This document shows positions 7,782 through 16,326 of a stretch of DNA of 64,000 bases, one piece after another (position 1 is the stretch's first letter; each line of letters starts with the position of its first letter). Where the stretch lies: positions 186,001 through 250,000 of the forward strand of contig NZ_JAUTAL010000001.1 in the NCBI RefSeq assembly GCF_030818575.1. The letters are read 5' to 3'. Under the pieces are notes generated by a model, which ran no database searches, was not told the origin of the DNA, and saw nothing but the letters and a program-made list of their open reading frames with translations. A program made the translations under genes and the position numbers. Origin of the DNA: Chryseobacterium camelliae. Lineage in GTDB: Bacteria > Bacteroidota > Bacteroidia > Flavobacteriales > Weeksellaceae.

Positions 7782-9911
7782 CTATAAATTTTCCAGAATA
7801 AAGTTGGTCATTTTCTGATACAGCTGAGGTCGTGTGTATCCTCCGTAAATACCATGGTTTTTATCAGGATATGCCATAAAATCAAATTGTTTCCTGTTCT
7901 GAATCAGTGCTTCAGAGAATTCCATGGAATTCTGGAAATGGACATTATCATCTGCCGTTCCGTGGATAAGAAGAAACTTTCCTTTCAGTAAACCGGCATA
8001 TTCTGTAGGGGAGTTCTTATCATATCCGTCAGGATTTTCCTGCGGAGTCCTTAAGAATCTTTCGGTATATACGGAGTCATAATACCTCCAATTGGTTACC
8101 GGAGCTACTGCGATCCCCATTTTAAACACGTCTGCGCCTTTCGTCATGGCAAGGCTGGTCATGTATCCGCCGAAACTCCAGCCAAACATTCCGATTCTTG
8201 TTTTGTCTATATAAGGCTGGTTCCCGAACCACTTCGCTGCCGTAATCTGGTCTTCAATTTCATATTTCCCTAAATTCATGTACGTGACTTTTTTGAATTT
8301 AGCGCCTTTATATCCCGTTCCGCGTCCGTCAACACAAGCCACGATATAGCCTTTCTGTATCAGGTGATTGAACCATAATGTATTACCGATATCCCATGAA
8401 TTGGACACCTGTTGGGATCCCGGCCCGGAATACTGATACATGAACAAAGGATATTTTTTATTCGGATCGAAATTTTTAGGCTTCATGATCCAGGCATTCA
8501 TCTGATCGCCGACAGCATTCGGAATGGTAATGAATTCTTTATCCACAAAGTTATCTGCTTTCAGTTTCTGAAGCTGTTCGTTGTTGTTCTGAAGCTCTTT
8601 CACCACTTTTCCGTTGCCGTCTTTCAGTACAAAAGTATACGGGCTTGCAGCGGTAGAGGAAGTTTCGATAAAATAATTGTAGTTCTTGCTGAAACTTGCG
8701 GAATTATTCCCGTCCGGTTTGGATATCAGCTGAGATTTTCCATTTTCGATATTGATTTTGGAAACCACCTTGTTGATGCTCCCTTTTTCTGTTGTCTGAA
8801 CGTAAATTTCCTTTGACTTCGGATTGTAACCGTAATAGTCTGTGATTTCCCAGTTGCCTTTGGTGACCTGCTTTTTAAGTTTACCATTTTGATCATACCA
8901 GTACAGGTGGCGATTGCCATCTCTTTCGGATGCCCACAGGAAAGAATCATCTTCCAGGAATTCAAGGGTCGGATTATCGGTATCAATCCATTTTTCATCC
9001 GTTTCAGTAAAAAGTTTCTGAACAGCTCCGGTTTTGGTATTCACTTTCAGTACATCAGAAGCATTCTGGATCCTCTGGGAAGTAATTAAGACGATTTCAT
9101 CGGGTTTAGCGGTCTGAAATACATTGGCAATATAATAGTTTTTGAATGCCCCAAGATTTACCGGGATGGTTTTTCCGGTATCTAAACGGTAGAGCTGTGC
9201 AGATACGACAGAATTATTTTCGCCCGCTTTAGGATATTTATAACGCATTTCCGTAGGATAAAGCGTTTTTCCGTAGATAGGAATGTATATTTCCGGAACC
9301 TGGCTTTCATCCGATTTTACGAAAACAATGGCATCAGAATTTTTGGTCCACTCATACTGTCTTGCATGCCCGAACTCCTCTTCATACACCCAGTCGGCAA
9401 GGCCGTTGATGATAGAGTTTTTCTTGCCGTCCGCGGTAATCTGAGTGATTTTACCGGTATTCAGGTCCTGATAAAATAGGTTGTTATCCGCAATAAAAGC
9501 TACTTTGGATGCATCAGGTGAGAACCTTGGCTCCTGAACCGTATCTCCGTTATTCAGGCTTGTCACCTTTCCGGATTTCAGGTCTTTGACCTCGAATTTC
9601 CCCAGAAACGAATGGCGGTAGATCGGCTGGCTCTCTTTGAGCAGAAGGATTTTGGATTCATCATCGGAGAATTCATAGCTTTCAAACTGGCCGTCAATGA
9701 TATTTCCTTCTTTTTGGGAAGTTTTATAAGAATATTTGGCAATTCCGGTTGGTTCAATCACCAGGTAGTTCTCACCATTCTTCATGGAAGTAATCCCGGC
9801 AATACCTTTTCCGCGGTAATATCCTGAATAAATTTTATCTAAAGTGATTTCCTGTGCCGAGAAACTATGGAAAGCAGCGGCCAGGCTAAGGGTTAAGAAT
9901 ATTTTTTTCAT
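7782..9911 (-). CDS. Secreted S9 prolyl-dipeptidyl peptidase (DPP IV-like)
   Basis: This serine exopeptidase of about 709 residues probably removes X-Pro dipeptides from the N-termini of peptides in the periplasm. It has a signal peptide (MKKIFLTLSLAAAFHSFSAQ), then a beta-propeller DPPIV_N domain, then an S9 alpha/beta hydrolase domain. The catalytic triad is visible in order: nucleophile in GWSFGGYM (about residue 580), Asp in GTADDNVH (about 655) and His in DKNHGIYGG (about 685). The N-terminal EE motif that binds the substrate amino group in DPP IV appears as DWVYEEEFG. The start at 9909-9911 places MKK first. An upstream ATG at 9929 adds six residues. Its position before three POT importers fits a peptide cleavage and uptake role. 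Confidence 0.92.
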   Translation of the reverse strand: MKKIFLTLSLAAAFHSFSAQEITLDKIYSGYYRGKGIAGITSMKNGENYLVIEPTGIAKYSYKTSQKEGNIIDGQFESYEFSDDESKILLLKESQPIYRHSFLGKFEVKDLKSGKVTSLNNGDTVQEPRFSPDASKVAFIADNNLFYQDLNTGKITQITADGKKNSIINGLADWVYEEEFGHARQYEWTKNSDAIVFVKSDESQVPEIYIPIYGKTLYPTEMRYKYPKAGENNSVVSAQLYRLDTGKTIPVNLGAFKNYYIANVFQTAKPDEIVLITSQRIQNASDVLKVNTKTGAVQKLFTETDEKWIDTDNPTLEFLEDDSFLWASERDGNRHLYWYDQNGKLKKQVTKGNWEITDYYGYNPKSKEIYVQTTEKGSINKVVSKINIENGKSQLISKPDGNNSASFSKNYNYFIETSSTAASPYTFVLKDGNGKVVKELQNNNEQLQKLKADNFVDKEFITIPNAVGDQMNAWIMKPKNFDPNKKYPLFMYQYSGPGSQQVSNSWDIGNTLWFNHLIQKGYIVACVDGRGTGYKGAKFKKVTYMNLGKYEIEDQITAAKWFGNQPYIDKTRIGMFGWSFGGYMTSLAMTKGADVFKMGIAVAPVTNWRYYDSVYTERFLRTPQENPDGYDKNSPTEYAGLLKGKFLLIHGTADDNVHFQNSMEFSEALIQNRKQFDFMAYPDKNHGIYGGYTRPQLYQKMTNFILENL

Positions 9912-9936
9912 TCTAAATTCTAATATCATAAAGCAT

Positions 9937-9944
9937 CAAATATA
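9937..9944 (-). promoter_or_regulatory. -7 element TATATTTG of the dipeptidyl peptidase gene
   Basis: The plus strand reads CAAATATA, which is TATATTTG on the minus strand, a perfect TAnnTTTG. The predicted transcript start is near 9931. No convincing -33 TTTG is seen at the right distance. Confidence 0.55.
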
Positions 9945-9958
9945 GTGATTTTTACAAG

Positions 9959-9985
9959 AAAAAAGCCGGCGATGATGCCGGCTTT
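9959..9985 (-). terminator. Intrinsic terminator after the secreted hypothetical gene at 9999
   Basis: A 9-bp stem (AAAGCCGGC/GCCGGCTTT, loop of 6) is followed on the minus strand by six T before the DPP promoter. Confidence 0.85.
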
Positions 9986-9998
9986 ATTGTAATGAAAA

Positions 9999-11387
9999 TT
10001 ATTGGTTCCAGTTGTAGGCACTTTTTACGTTAAGCTTGCCTTCCCCGGATTTTCTCAGGTAGATTACCCGGTCAGACTCCGGAATATATTTGATGGAGGT
10101 CAGTACCGGAGAGCCGGAACGTTGCCCGTTTTCAGAATTATTGTAGAGATTGATGGCCTTCTTTTTATCGGTTACTACATTTCCTATCGCATACGGCTGA
10201 AGGTTGTCTTCATTTGCAAAGAAATACCCTGTGTTATCCTTCATGAAATAGCCGATCTTTCCGTATGGTGTTGCGGAAGTGCTTACTGCGGTTCCATCTG
10301 AGTTGAGCGTAAACCATTGACCAGGTCCGTAGGAAATGATCGGATCAGGAAAACGGTTGGAGGGTGTGGATGGCGGCATTGTTTTGTTAATGTCATATCC
10401 GAACAGATATGTTTTACCGTTATTGGCCTGTACAGCGCTGATTTCTACTCCAGACATCGTAGTATTTGATCTGTATTGAGGAAATTCGCTCATGACAATA
10501 TTCCCGTTTTGCAGGTTGATAAAGGCCATGTCCCCGAAGTTGCTTTGGTTGATCCTTACACCGGTAAAATACCCGAATGATACCAGGTAATCCTGATCAT
10601 TAATAGAAACCGGAGTCAGGGTTTTTAGGATCAGTTTTTCCTTTAAGGGAATATCCTGTTCACCCTGAGCAGAAACATAGACCAGTTTTGAGGATTCTTT
10701 CCAGCCCGTAGACTTTCTCAAGATCAGGATCCTTCCGGAATTCGTCACAGCTGCGTCCGCTTCCATATAATCCGTGTCAAGAGTAATTTCTTTGTCCCAT
10801 TTTTTAGAAAGGGTGGAAAGGTCGATCACGATATTGTCTATGGTATTGGCTGTTTTTTTAGAAACAGACCGGTCATTGATGATGGCTGCATATTTACCGT
10901 TCTGTGAAAACCTCATATAAGTGGTTCCCTGCTTCATGCCTCCTTCCGTGAAAAGCTTGGCAATGCTGGTCGTGGTAAAATTGTTGTCTTTTCTGTTGAA
11001 AACGTGCTGGAAGATTTCCTTCCTGTTATTCCTGTTTTCCAGTTCTTCAGTAAACACTACAAACTGATCTTTGCCAATTTCTGCCGATCCCAGATAATTA
11101 TGCAGGACGCCGTTCGTTTTATTAGCATAATCCTTAATGTATGTGTCGATAAGGTTGCCATTCTGGTCCAGTTTTCTGATGATGATCTTTTTATGTGGAT
11201 AAGTGCTGTACCCATCTTCATTGATATCACTGAATACATACTGATTGTAGTCATCACACAGAACGAGCTTGATGTCTTTTTCGTACTTGGAATTATATTC
11301 GAAGTTATCTCCGTAGACGAATTTCTTATTCTGACCGAAAGCAAGTGCGCTCATTAAGGCCAGTGAAAGGATAAATGTTTTTTTCAT
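9999..11387 (-). CDS. Secreted protein of unknown function
   Basis: I do not recognise a family. The 462-residue product starts with a signal peptide (MKKTFILSLALMSALAFGQ). The mature part is rich in beta-type repeats of aromatic, Asp and Asn residues (for example YNQYVFSDINEDGYSTYP and ILILRKSTGWKES), which suggests a beta-propeller or similar periplasmic/outer-membrane-associated fold. No lipobox or type IX C-terminal domain is seen. It lies 12 bp downstream of another exported protein gene on the same strand. The two share one apparent promoter upstream of the first gene and one terminator after this gene, so they form a two-gene operon and probably act together in the cell envelope. Confidence 0.75.
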   Translation of the reverse strand: MKKTFILSLALMSALAFGQNKKFVYGDNFEYNSKYEKDIKLVLCDDYNQYVFSDINEDGYSTYPHKKIIIRKLDQNGNLIDTYIKDYANKTNGVLHNYLGSAEIGKDQFVVFTEELENRNNRKEIFQHVFNRKDNNFTTTSIAKLFTEGGMKQGTTYMRFSQNGKYAAIINDRSVSKKTANTIDNIVIDLSTLSKKWDKEITLDTDYMEADAAVTNSGRILILRKSTGWKESSKLVYVSAQGEQDIPLKEKLILKTLTPVSINDQDYLVSFGYFTGVRINQSNFGDMAFINLQNGNIVMSEFPQYRSNTTMSGVEISAVQANNGKTYLFGYDINKTMPPSTPSNRFPDPIISYGPGQWFTLNSDGTAVSTSATPYGKIGYFMKDNTGYFFANEDNLQPYAIGNVVTDKKKAINLYNNSENGQRSGSPVLTSIKYIPESDRVIYLRKSGEGKLNVKSAYNWNQ

Positions 11388-11398
11388 GGATTGATTTA

Positions 11399-12580
11399 TT
11401 AGTTGTAAATTTTCTGTTCAAGTCCTTTCAGTTCATAGTTCTGGTCAAAGGAAAGCTTCATATCTACCAAATGCTCCTGCATTTCATTCAGGTATTTTTC
11501 AGCTTCAGGCTTTTTACCCAGTGCCAGGTTCAGGCGGATAAGATTCATGTACAGGTAGGCTGCAATTTTAGCGTTATAAGCTGCCTTTTTATCCTCATAA
11601 TTGATTTTCTTTAAGGCATCTTTCCATAAAGTAATCCCTTTGTCCATATTCTCGAGGGCAGCTTTGTTCGGCGTATAATCTGGTCTGGCCTGCAACTTCT
11701 TAAGGTTTGTGGTCACATAGATAGAAGCCTTTTCCAGATCATCATATTCCCCTTTGTTTTTTACCGTTTCCAGTTTTACTGTAGAATTAATTTTGGAATA
11801 CCCGAAGTTATCAGCAAGAATTTCGTTGATCTTATTCATCACTTTCTGAAGGTACATCCTTTCGTGGTCGCTCAGGTTGATCTCGTTGGTAGGGGAAGAG
11901 GCAATTTCTTCAAAATCTGAGAAAAGTATCTTGTCTATCTTTACTGCTCCGTTCTGCTTTACCACCAGTTTCGTGGGCTGGCTGGCAAAGGATTTTCCTG
12001 CATTATCCTGGAAGTTCGTCCTTTCCATATTGATGGAAATATCAATGGCATTTCCTCCTCTGGAAAAACCGTCAATATTAACCTGGGATGCCAGGACCTT
12101 ATTATCTACGATAAGAGCACTTCTAAGATCAGGATCGCGGTATACCGGCTTTTGGGGAACATTAAGTTGCGGGCGGGAAGGGAGCCTCAATACGGGTGGC
12201 ATGGCATTCATAGCAATTTTTTCCACAGCCTTCATCTTATTATACTGCTCAGATTCAGTTTTGTATTTTTCAGTAAGTTTTTTTACCTCAGCCTCATAGT
12301 CCTTGAGTCTTTCTTCGTGCTGCAGCTTGGCATCCTGTACGCTCTGGTCGTAATTATCTACCTGCTTCTGGAATTTTTCCTTAGCTTCTTTGATGACATC
12401 TTCTTTGGTCATATTATACGGTGAATTTACAACTACAGAAAAATTTCTGCTCTGCGAATCCACAGGGTTCAAGGGTTCCTTTAATAGCTGGAAGGAAACC
12501 TGTTCCGAATCTATTCTCTGAGCATACCCTAAAGTAGCACCCGATAGAAATAAAACGGCTAAAATAGACTTACATTTCAT
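11399..12580 (-). CDS. Secreted coiled-coil protein of unknown function
   Basis: This exported protein of about 393 residues has a signal peptide (MKCKSILAVLFLSGATLGYAQ). A Lys/Glu-rich stretch at about residues 55-115 (KEAKEKFQKQVDNYDQ onwards) is probably coiled coil. A Pro-rich segment (PPVLRLPSRPQLNVPQKP) follows, and the C-terminus is helical and looks TPR-like (LYMNLIRLNLALGKKPEAEKYLNEMQ). The family is not recognised. The frame opens at a TTG at 12601, but a TAAATTTG -7 element occupies 12599-12606, so the ATG at 12578-12580 is the start. It is the first gene of a two-gene operon with the secreted protein at 9999. Confidence 0.75.
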   Translation of the reverse strand: MKCKSILAVLFLSGATLGYAQRIDSEQVSFQLLKEPLNPVDSQSRNFSVVVNSPYNMTKEDVIKEAKEKFQKQVDNYDQSVQDAKLQHEERLKDYEAEVKKLTEKYKTESEQYNKMKAVEKIAMNAMPPVLRLPSRPQLNVPQKPVYRDPDLRSALIVDNKVLASQVNIDGFSRGGNAIDISINMERTNFQDNAGKSFASQPTKLVVKQNGAVKIDKILFSDFEEIASSPTNEINLSDHERMYLQKVMNKINEILADNFGYSKINSTVKLETVKNKGEYDDLEKASIYVTTNLKKLQARPDYTPNKAALENMDKGITLWKDALKKINYEDKKAAYNAKIAAYLYMNLIRLNLALGKKPEAEKYLNEMQEHLVDMKLSFDQNYELKGLEQKIYN

Positions 12581-12598
12581 GCTTAAAAATTTAGTCTG

Positions 12599-12606
12599 CA
12601 AATTTA
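12599..12606 (-). promoter_or_regulatory. -7 element TAAATTTG of the two-gene secreted-protein operon
   Basis: Minus strand TAAATTTG (plus CAAATTTA). The predicted start near 12593 leaves a leader of about 13 bases before the ATG at 12580, which rules out the upstream TTG start. Confidence 0.6.
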
Positions 12607-12730
12607 ATTTTTTTTAAATACTATCCAATAGTTTATTGTAAAATGATTTAAATATTAATTGAAAAATATTATTTAATTGTAATAAATGCAAATCCCTATT
12701 CTTTGAAAAATGTTTTTGTGAAACCGATCT

Positions 12731-12738
12731 TACGTTTG
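12731..12738 (+). promoter_or_regulatory. -7 element TACGTTTG upstream of the 12786 gene
   Basis: A perfect TAnnTTTG match about 48 bp before the ATG at 12786. A T-rich TTTTTG lies at 12713-12718 but is closer than the usual -33 spacing. Confidence 0.45.
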
Positions 12739-12785
12739 GCAAAAAAATTGAATATCCTTTTGTATAACATACTTAAATAATAATT

Positions 12786-13259
12786 ATGGAAACGAACGAC
12801 TACGACCAGAAGCTGAACAAATACGATCTTGAAGACCAGTCTATCTACACTGGATTTTCAAGTTTTGATGATGCGGAAAGGTATTCACAGGAAAAAAATG
12901 GCAAACTGGTAGAAGTAAGCTTTAAAGATGGAAACGATAATCCACAAATTACGGATGAAGCTCATCTTATTGATAAAAAGCTCCATTACTTCGTAGAGGC
13001 TGGTGATGAATATAAATTTATTCACTCTTCCGACCCGGGGTTCCGCGATTATGCTGATGAACTGCAGAAAATAAAAGCTAAAATGCGCGAGGATGCACCG
13101 GATGAACGATATATCGCGAATTTTGAGATAGAAAATTCAGAAGACCCGATTATCGTGATCAAGAATGATCATTTCGAATCGGTAACTTCAAGAGAACGTT
13201 CAAAATACCTGAAGCATGCAAAGGTATATGAAATAGGAGTATCGATATCTAAATCTTAA
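12786..13259 (+). CDS. Acidic cytoplasmic protein of unknown function
   Basis: This 157-residue protein has no signal peptide or membrane segment and many Asp, Glu and Lys residues (METNDYDQKLNKYDLEDQS at the start). I cannot assign a family. The gene is preceded by a TAnnTTTG element and followed after 11 bp by a gene for a small basic protein. The pair then ends in a strong terminator, so they are most likely cotranscribed. The pairing of an acidic and a basic small protein could point to stress or stationary-phase expression, but nothing in the sequence proves it. The ATG start is unambiguous. Confidence 0.7.
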   Translation: METNDYDQKLNKYDLEDQSIYTGFSSFDDAERYSQEKNGKLVEVSFKDGNDNPQITDEAHLIDKKLHYFVEAGDEYKFIHSSDPGFRDYADELQKIKAKMREDAPDERYIANFEIENSEDPIIVIKNDHFESVTSRERSKYLKHAKVYEIGVSISKS

Positions 13260-13270
13260 AAATCAAAATC

Positions 13271-13465
13271 ATGAGCACTAAGAAATATTCAGACAAAGCT
13301 CAGGAAAAAGTAGAAAAAGTGATGCATGAGTTTAAGGAAGGAAAGTTAAAATCATCCTCCGGAGACAAGATAACAAGCAGGAAACAGGCCGTGGCAATCG
13401 GTATTTCTGAAGCCAAGGAAAAGGGGCTGAAAGTGCCTCCTAAAAGCAAAAGCAAAGATAAATAA
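13271..13465 (+). CDS. Small basic protein, DUF6496-like
   Basis: This 64-residue Lys-rich protein (MSTKKYSDKAQEKVEKVMHE, later SRKQAVAIGISEAKEKG, ending in KSKSKDK) resembles the DUF6496 family, small soluble proteins of unknown role common in bacteria. The conserved core is a K-V-x-x-V-M-H-E-F helix followed by the segment that ends in QAVAIGISEA. The basic tail could bind nucleic acid, but that is inference. It is 11 bp after the acidic protein gene and directly before a 14-bp-stem terminator. Despite its length it has clean coding character and a good ATG context. Confidence 0.75.
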   Translation: MSTKKYSDKAQEKVEKVMHEFKEGKLKSSSGDKITSRKQAVAIGISEAKEKGLKVPPKSKSKDK

Positions 13466-13469
13466 CAAA

Positions 13470-13510
13470 AAACAGAGGTTGCCTGAAGAGGTAGCCTCTG
13501 TTTATTTAAT
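13470..13510 (+). terminator. Intrinsic terminator of the 12786-13465 operon
   Basis: A 14-bp stem (left arm AAACAGAGGTTGCC at 13470-13483, right arm at 13490-13503, with two G-T pairs) with a 6-base loop runs into TTTATTTAAT. Confidence 0.85.
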
Positions 13511-13714
13511 GATAGAAATTCATATTGAAGCTGTTTTCCGAAGCAAATATTGGTCTTTTTGATAACCCATTTTTATACTGTATGGCTGAATGAAATTTAA
13601 GATATGCCTGACAAAAAAAGTTAGGTAAAATCATAATACCTGATTTTCTTTCATTGCATTTCATTTTTGCCCAATAAAAGCTTCGGTAAATCTGAATTGT
13701 GTTAATGGTATTAT

Positions 13715-13745
13715 AATAAATAAACCTCATCAGGAGATGAGGTCT
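13715..13745 (-). terminator. Intrinsic terminator of the small lipoprotein gene
   Basis: An 8-bp stem (ACCTCATC/GATGAGGT, 4-base loop) is followed on the minus strand by TTATTTATTATAAT. It lies about 20 bp after the stop of the gene ending at 13763. Confidence 0.75.
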
Positions 13746-13762
13746 GTATTATTATCTGAGGA

Positions 13763-14065
13763 TTACTTTACACTTTTCACCCTTATCATTCCTTTATTTT
13801 CATGGTACATCATACACATGATTTTGCCGTCTCTTTCGGGGCATTTATCTGTATTATCAAATACTACGGATACTTTTTCGCCATCTTTTTTAGATTCCAG
13901 AACTTCGGAATTGCAGACCAGGTAGTCCTGATGTTCCCCAACTCTGAGATAAGTTCCCGTGCAGTCCCTTACGATCATACCTGTGTTGAGCTTATCGTGG
14001 ACGGTAGCGCATGAAAATAATACTGTGGAGAAAATTCCTAATGATAAAATAGTTGAAGCCTTCAT
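13763..14065 (-). CDS. Small lipoprotein of unknown function
   Basis: The 100-residue product has a lipoprotein signal peptide ending in LFSC (Cys19). The mature part is about 80 residues with four more cysteines (for example DCTGTYLRVG and KIMCMMYHENKG), which may form disulfides. Its layout (TGTYLRVGEHQDYLVCN, then GEKVSVVFD) suggests a small beta-barrel envelope protein. No family is recognised. The ATG at 14063-14065 overlaps the stop of an upstream short reading frame by 4 bp. A terminator follows the gene. Confidence 0.65.
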   Translation of the reverse strand: MKASTILSLGIFSTVLFSCATVHDKLNTGMIVRDCTGTYLRVGEHQDYLVCNSEVLESKKDGEKVSVVFDNTDKCPERDGKIMCMMYHENKGMIRVKSVK

Positions 14066-14373
14066 TGTTTTTTATTTGAATTAAGATCAGAATCACAATA
14101 TTCACACCAAAATACAATTCTGCCAATTATTTTCGAGTGGTTATCCTTTAAAATGAGCCTTAACCTATTACATTTGTCTCGATATGATAGTATTCTGTAA
14201 CCATCATTTTTATAGGATTTATATTTAAGATCCACTTTCGGATTCTTATCCTTTAAACTTAGGCTGGAGTTTTTTTTAATACTATAATGTATTAAACAAT
14301 TGTACAACAATCTTAGCCTCTTTAAGCTTGTAATACAAAACAGAGTCAATCTGATCCAGACCAACCTTCCCAA
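14062..14373 (-). CDS. Possible small basic protein, doubtful
   Basis: This is a 103-codon open frame whose stop overlaps the ATG of the following lipoprotein gene by 4 bp, the geometry of translational coupling. The product is very basic, with a short hydrophobic start and a CEYCDSD motif close to the C-terminus. The base composition is AT-rich and codon use is not clearly coding. No family is recognised and no promoter was found. It could equally be a non-coding leader of the lipoprotein gene. Kept because of the 4-bp overlap and the cysteine motif. Confidence 0.3.
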   Translation of the reverse strand: MGRLVWIRLTLFCITSLKRLRLLYNCLIHYSIKKNSSLSLKDKNPKVDLKYKSYKNDGYRILSYRDKCNRLRLILKDNHSKIIGRIVFWCEYCDSDLNSNKKQ

Positions 14374-14430
14374 AAAGTTGAATCTTAAAGAGACCTCTTC
14401 AATATTAATTTACGATACTTTCAAAATTGG

Positions 14431-14464
14431 AATCGGCGGAGCCAGAGGCTCCGCCGATTGTTTT
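14431..14464. terminator. Strong hairpin, probable terminator of the glucan phosphorylase gene
   Basis: A 13-bp perfect GC-rich stem (AATCGGCGGAGCC/GGCTCCGCCGATT) with a 3-base loop lies 20 bp past the phosphorylase stop. The T run is short on both strands (GTTTT on plus, CCAATTTTG on minus), so the termination direction is not certain. Confidence 0.65.
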
Positions 14465-14483
14465 ATAAACACTGTGGCAGGGA

Positions 14484-16151
14484 TTATTTATTCTGGTGGT
14501 TGTACATCAGCTGATAATATTCATCTGCCATTCGGTCGCTGTTAAACTGGTCTTTAACATCCTCCATGGAATTATACTGGATTTTCCTCCATTGTGATGG
14601 TTTATCGTAATAGGTCGGAAGGATTTCATTTTCGAGGATTTCATACAGCGTATTAAGGTCGTGGGTATCCTGTTCGTAAATGCTGGTGTTCATATAATCC
14701 GCTTTAGGAACCACAAATGAATTTTCGCCGTGTTTCGCAAATTCTGGGATCCAGCCGTCATCTGTTGACAGGTTTACCGAGCCGTTCATAGCTGCGGTCA
14801 TTCCGGAAGTACCGGAAGCTTCTCTCGGTACCCTCGGATTGTTAAGCCATAGGTCAGAACCCTGTTTCAGCGATTTGCTCAGGGAAAGTTCATATCCTGT
14901 AAGCACAGCCATGTTTTTATTGTTTTTGCTTTCTTCCACCAGCGAGTTGAAGGTGGAAATCGCAGCATAATCCATAGGATAGGGTTTTCCAGCCCAGATG
15001 ATCTGAACCGGATATTTCGGATTGTTCAGAAGCCTGTAAAACCTGTCCTTGTCATGCAACAGGAGGTCGGCACGTTTGTAGCCTGCAAAACGCCTTGCCC
15101 AGACAATCGTGAAAACATCCGGGTCAAACAGGTTGCCGGTCTGATCGGCCACGATTTTAAACAGTCTTTTTTTCAGGTGTTTTTTACGGAAGTCAAATGC
15201 CGTTTCGTCATTTTCATCCATTGCATTATACAATGGTTTATCTGCCCAGTATTTAAAATCCTGTGCATTGGTAATGGATGTGATTTCGCAGATGCCGGGA
15301 TATTTGCTCCATAACGTATTGGAAACCTCACCATGAAGTTTTGAAACACCATTGGCAATTCCGGACATTTTCAGGGCACATAAGGAATGGTTGAAACGGT
15401 CGTCATCGGACCCTTCAATCCGCTTCACCTCTTCCATGCTTAGGCCTGAGAAATACGACATATCATAGCAAAGTTTCAGGTTGTGCTTTTCATTACCGGC
15501 CTCTTCAGGGGTATGCGTGGTAAATACCAGCTTTTCCCTGACGCGGTTCATGTCACCGTTATACTTTTTGAGCAGGTGGAATGCCGCAGGAAGGCCATGA
15601 GCTTCATTCATATGGTATATTTCCCGCTCTAGATTCATTTCATCCAGGAGCCTTGCACCTCCTTTTCCTAAAAGGATATACTGCGCCAATTTGGTAGATT
15701 CATTGGCATCATACAGCTTATGGCAGATGGTTTTGGAAACGTGATCGTTTTCAGGAACATCTGTGGAAAGGAAAAACATCGGAGCTGTATTGAAGATTTC
15801 AGGATCCAGGTACCATACCTTCACCCAAACCGGGGCACTATGGATTTCGATCTGGAATTTAATTCCGGTATCTTCAAGAAAACTGTACATTTTTTTCGTC
15901 CATACCGGCTGAAGGGTCTGGTCATGATTTCTTGCCTGATCGTAATATCCGAACTTCCATAAGATGCCGATGCCCACAAGATCCTGCTTAAGGTTGTAAG
16001 CACTTCTCATATGGGATCCTGCAAGGAATCCCAGTCCGCCGGAATATATTTTTAATACCTGTTCGATGGCAAATTCCATAGAGAAATAAGCTACTTTTTT
16101 AGCGTATTTAGGATTGACGTTGTAGGGTATTTCAAAGTTTTTAAAATCCAT
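14484..16151 (-). CDS. glgP: Alpha-glucan phosphorylase family protein (GT35, short type)
   Basis: Family members split alpha-1,4-glucans with phosphate to give glucose-1-phosphate, feeding glycogen turnover in the cytoplasm. The 555-residue protein shows family blocks in order: AYFSMEFAIEQVLKIYSGGLG with FLAGSH near residue 25, NEAHGLPAAFHLL, VFTTHTPEEAGNEKH, WARRFAGYKRADLL and NNPRVPREASGTSGM. In characterised phosphorylases the last block continues with the lysine that holds pyridoxal phosphate. Here that position is Thr452 (GTSGMTAAMNG). The protein is also shorter than the 700-850 residues of classical enzymes. It is monocistronic, with an AT-rich upstream region. Family membership is clear, but the exact reaction is not. 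Confidence 0.85.
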   Translation of the reverse strand: MDFKNFEIPYNVNPKYAKKVAYFSMEFAIEQVLKIYSGGLGFLAGSHMRSAYNLKQDLVGIGILWKFGYYDQARNHDQTLQPVWTKKMYSFLEDTGIKFQIEIHSAPVWVKVWYLDPEIFNTAPMFFLSTDVPENDHVSKTICHKLYDANESTKLAQYILLGKGGARLLDEMNLEREIYHMNEAHGLPAAFHLLKKYNGDMNRVREKLVFTTHTPEEAGNEKHNLKLCYDMSYFSGLSMEEVKRIEGSDDDRFNHSLCALKMSGIANGVSKLHGEVSNTLWSKYPGICEITSITNAQDFKYWADKPLYNAMDENDETAFDFRKKHLKKRLFKIVADQTGNLFDPDVFTIVWARRFAGYKRADLLLHDKDRFYRLLNNPKYPVQIIWAGKPYPMDYAAISTFNSLVEESKNNKNMAVLTGYELSLSKSLKQGSDLWLNNPRVPREASGTSGMTAAMNGSVNLSTDDGWIPEFAKHGENSFVVPKADYMNTSIYEQDTHDLNTLYEILENEILPTYYDKPSQWRKIQYNSMEDVKDQFNSDRMADEYYQLMYNHQNK

Positions 16152-16326
16152 AAAACCTAGTTTTGTTTTGAGTTGGCAAAGGTAATTAATTATAAAAACA
16201 AACTTTATATTAATTATTTGATAATTAAAACTTAAAGTGTGTATCGAATGTTTTTTTTAACTACCTTTAGGATGTAATTTTTTGGTAATCAAAGATCAGG
16301 CACTAAAACCATACCATTTTGCCTGC

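Noticed and set aside
13506..13730. 74-codon minus-strand frame
   Set aside because: Its ATG lies inside the terminator hairpin of the lipoprotein gene at 13763, and composition and product look non-coding.
14300..14545. 81-codon plus-strand frame
   Set aside because: It reads through the hairpin at 14431 and into the end of the phosphorylase gene on the other strand.
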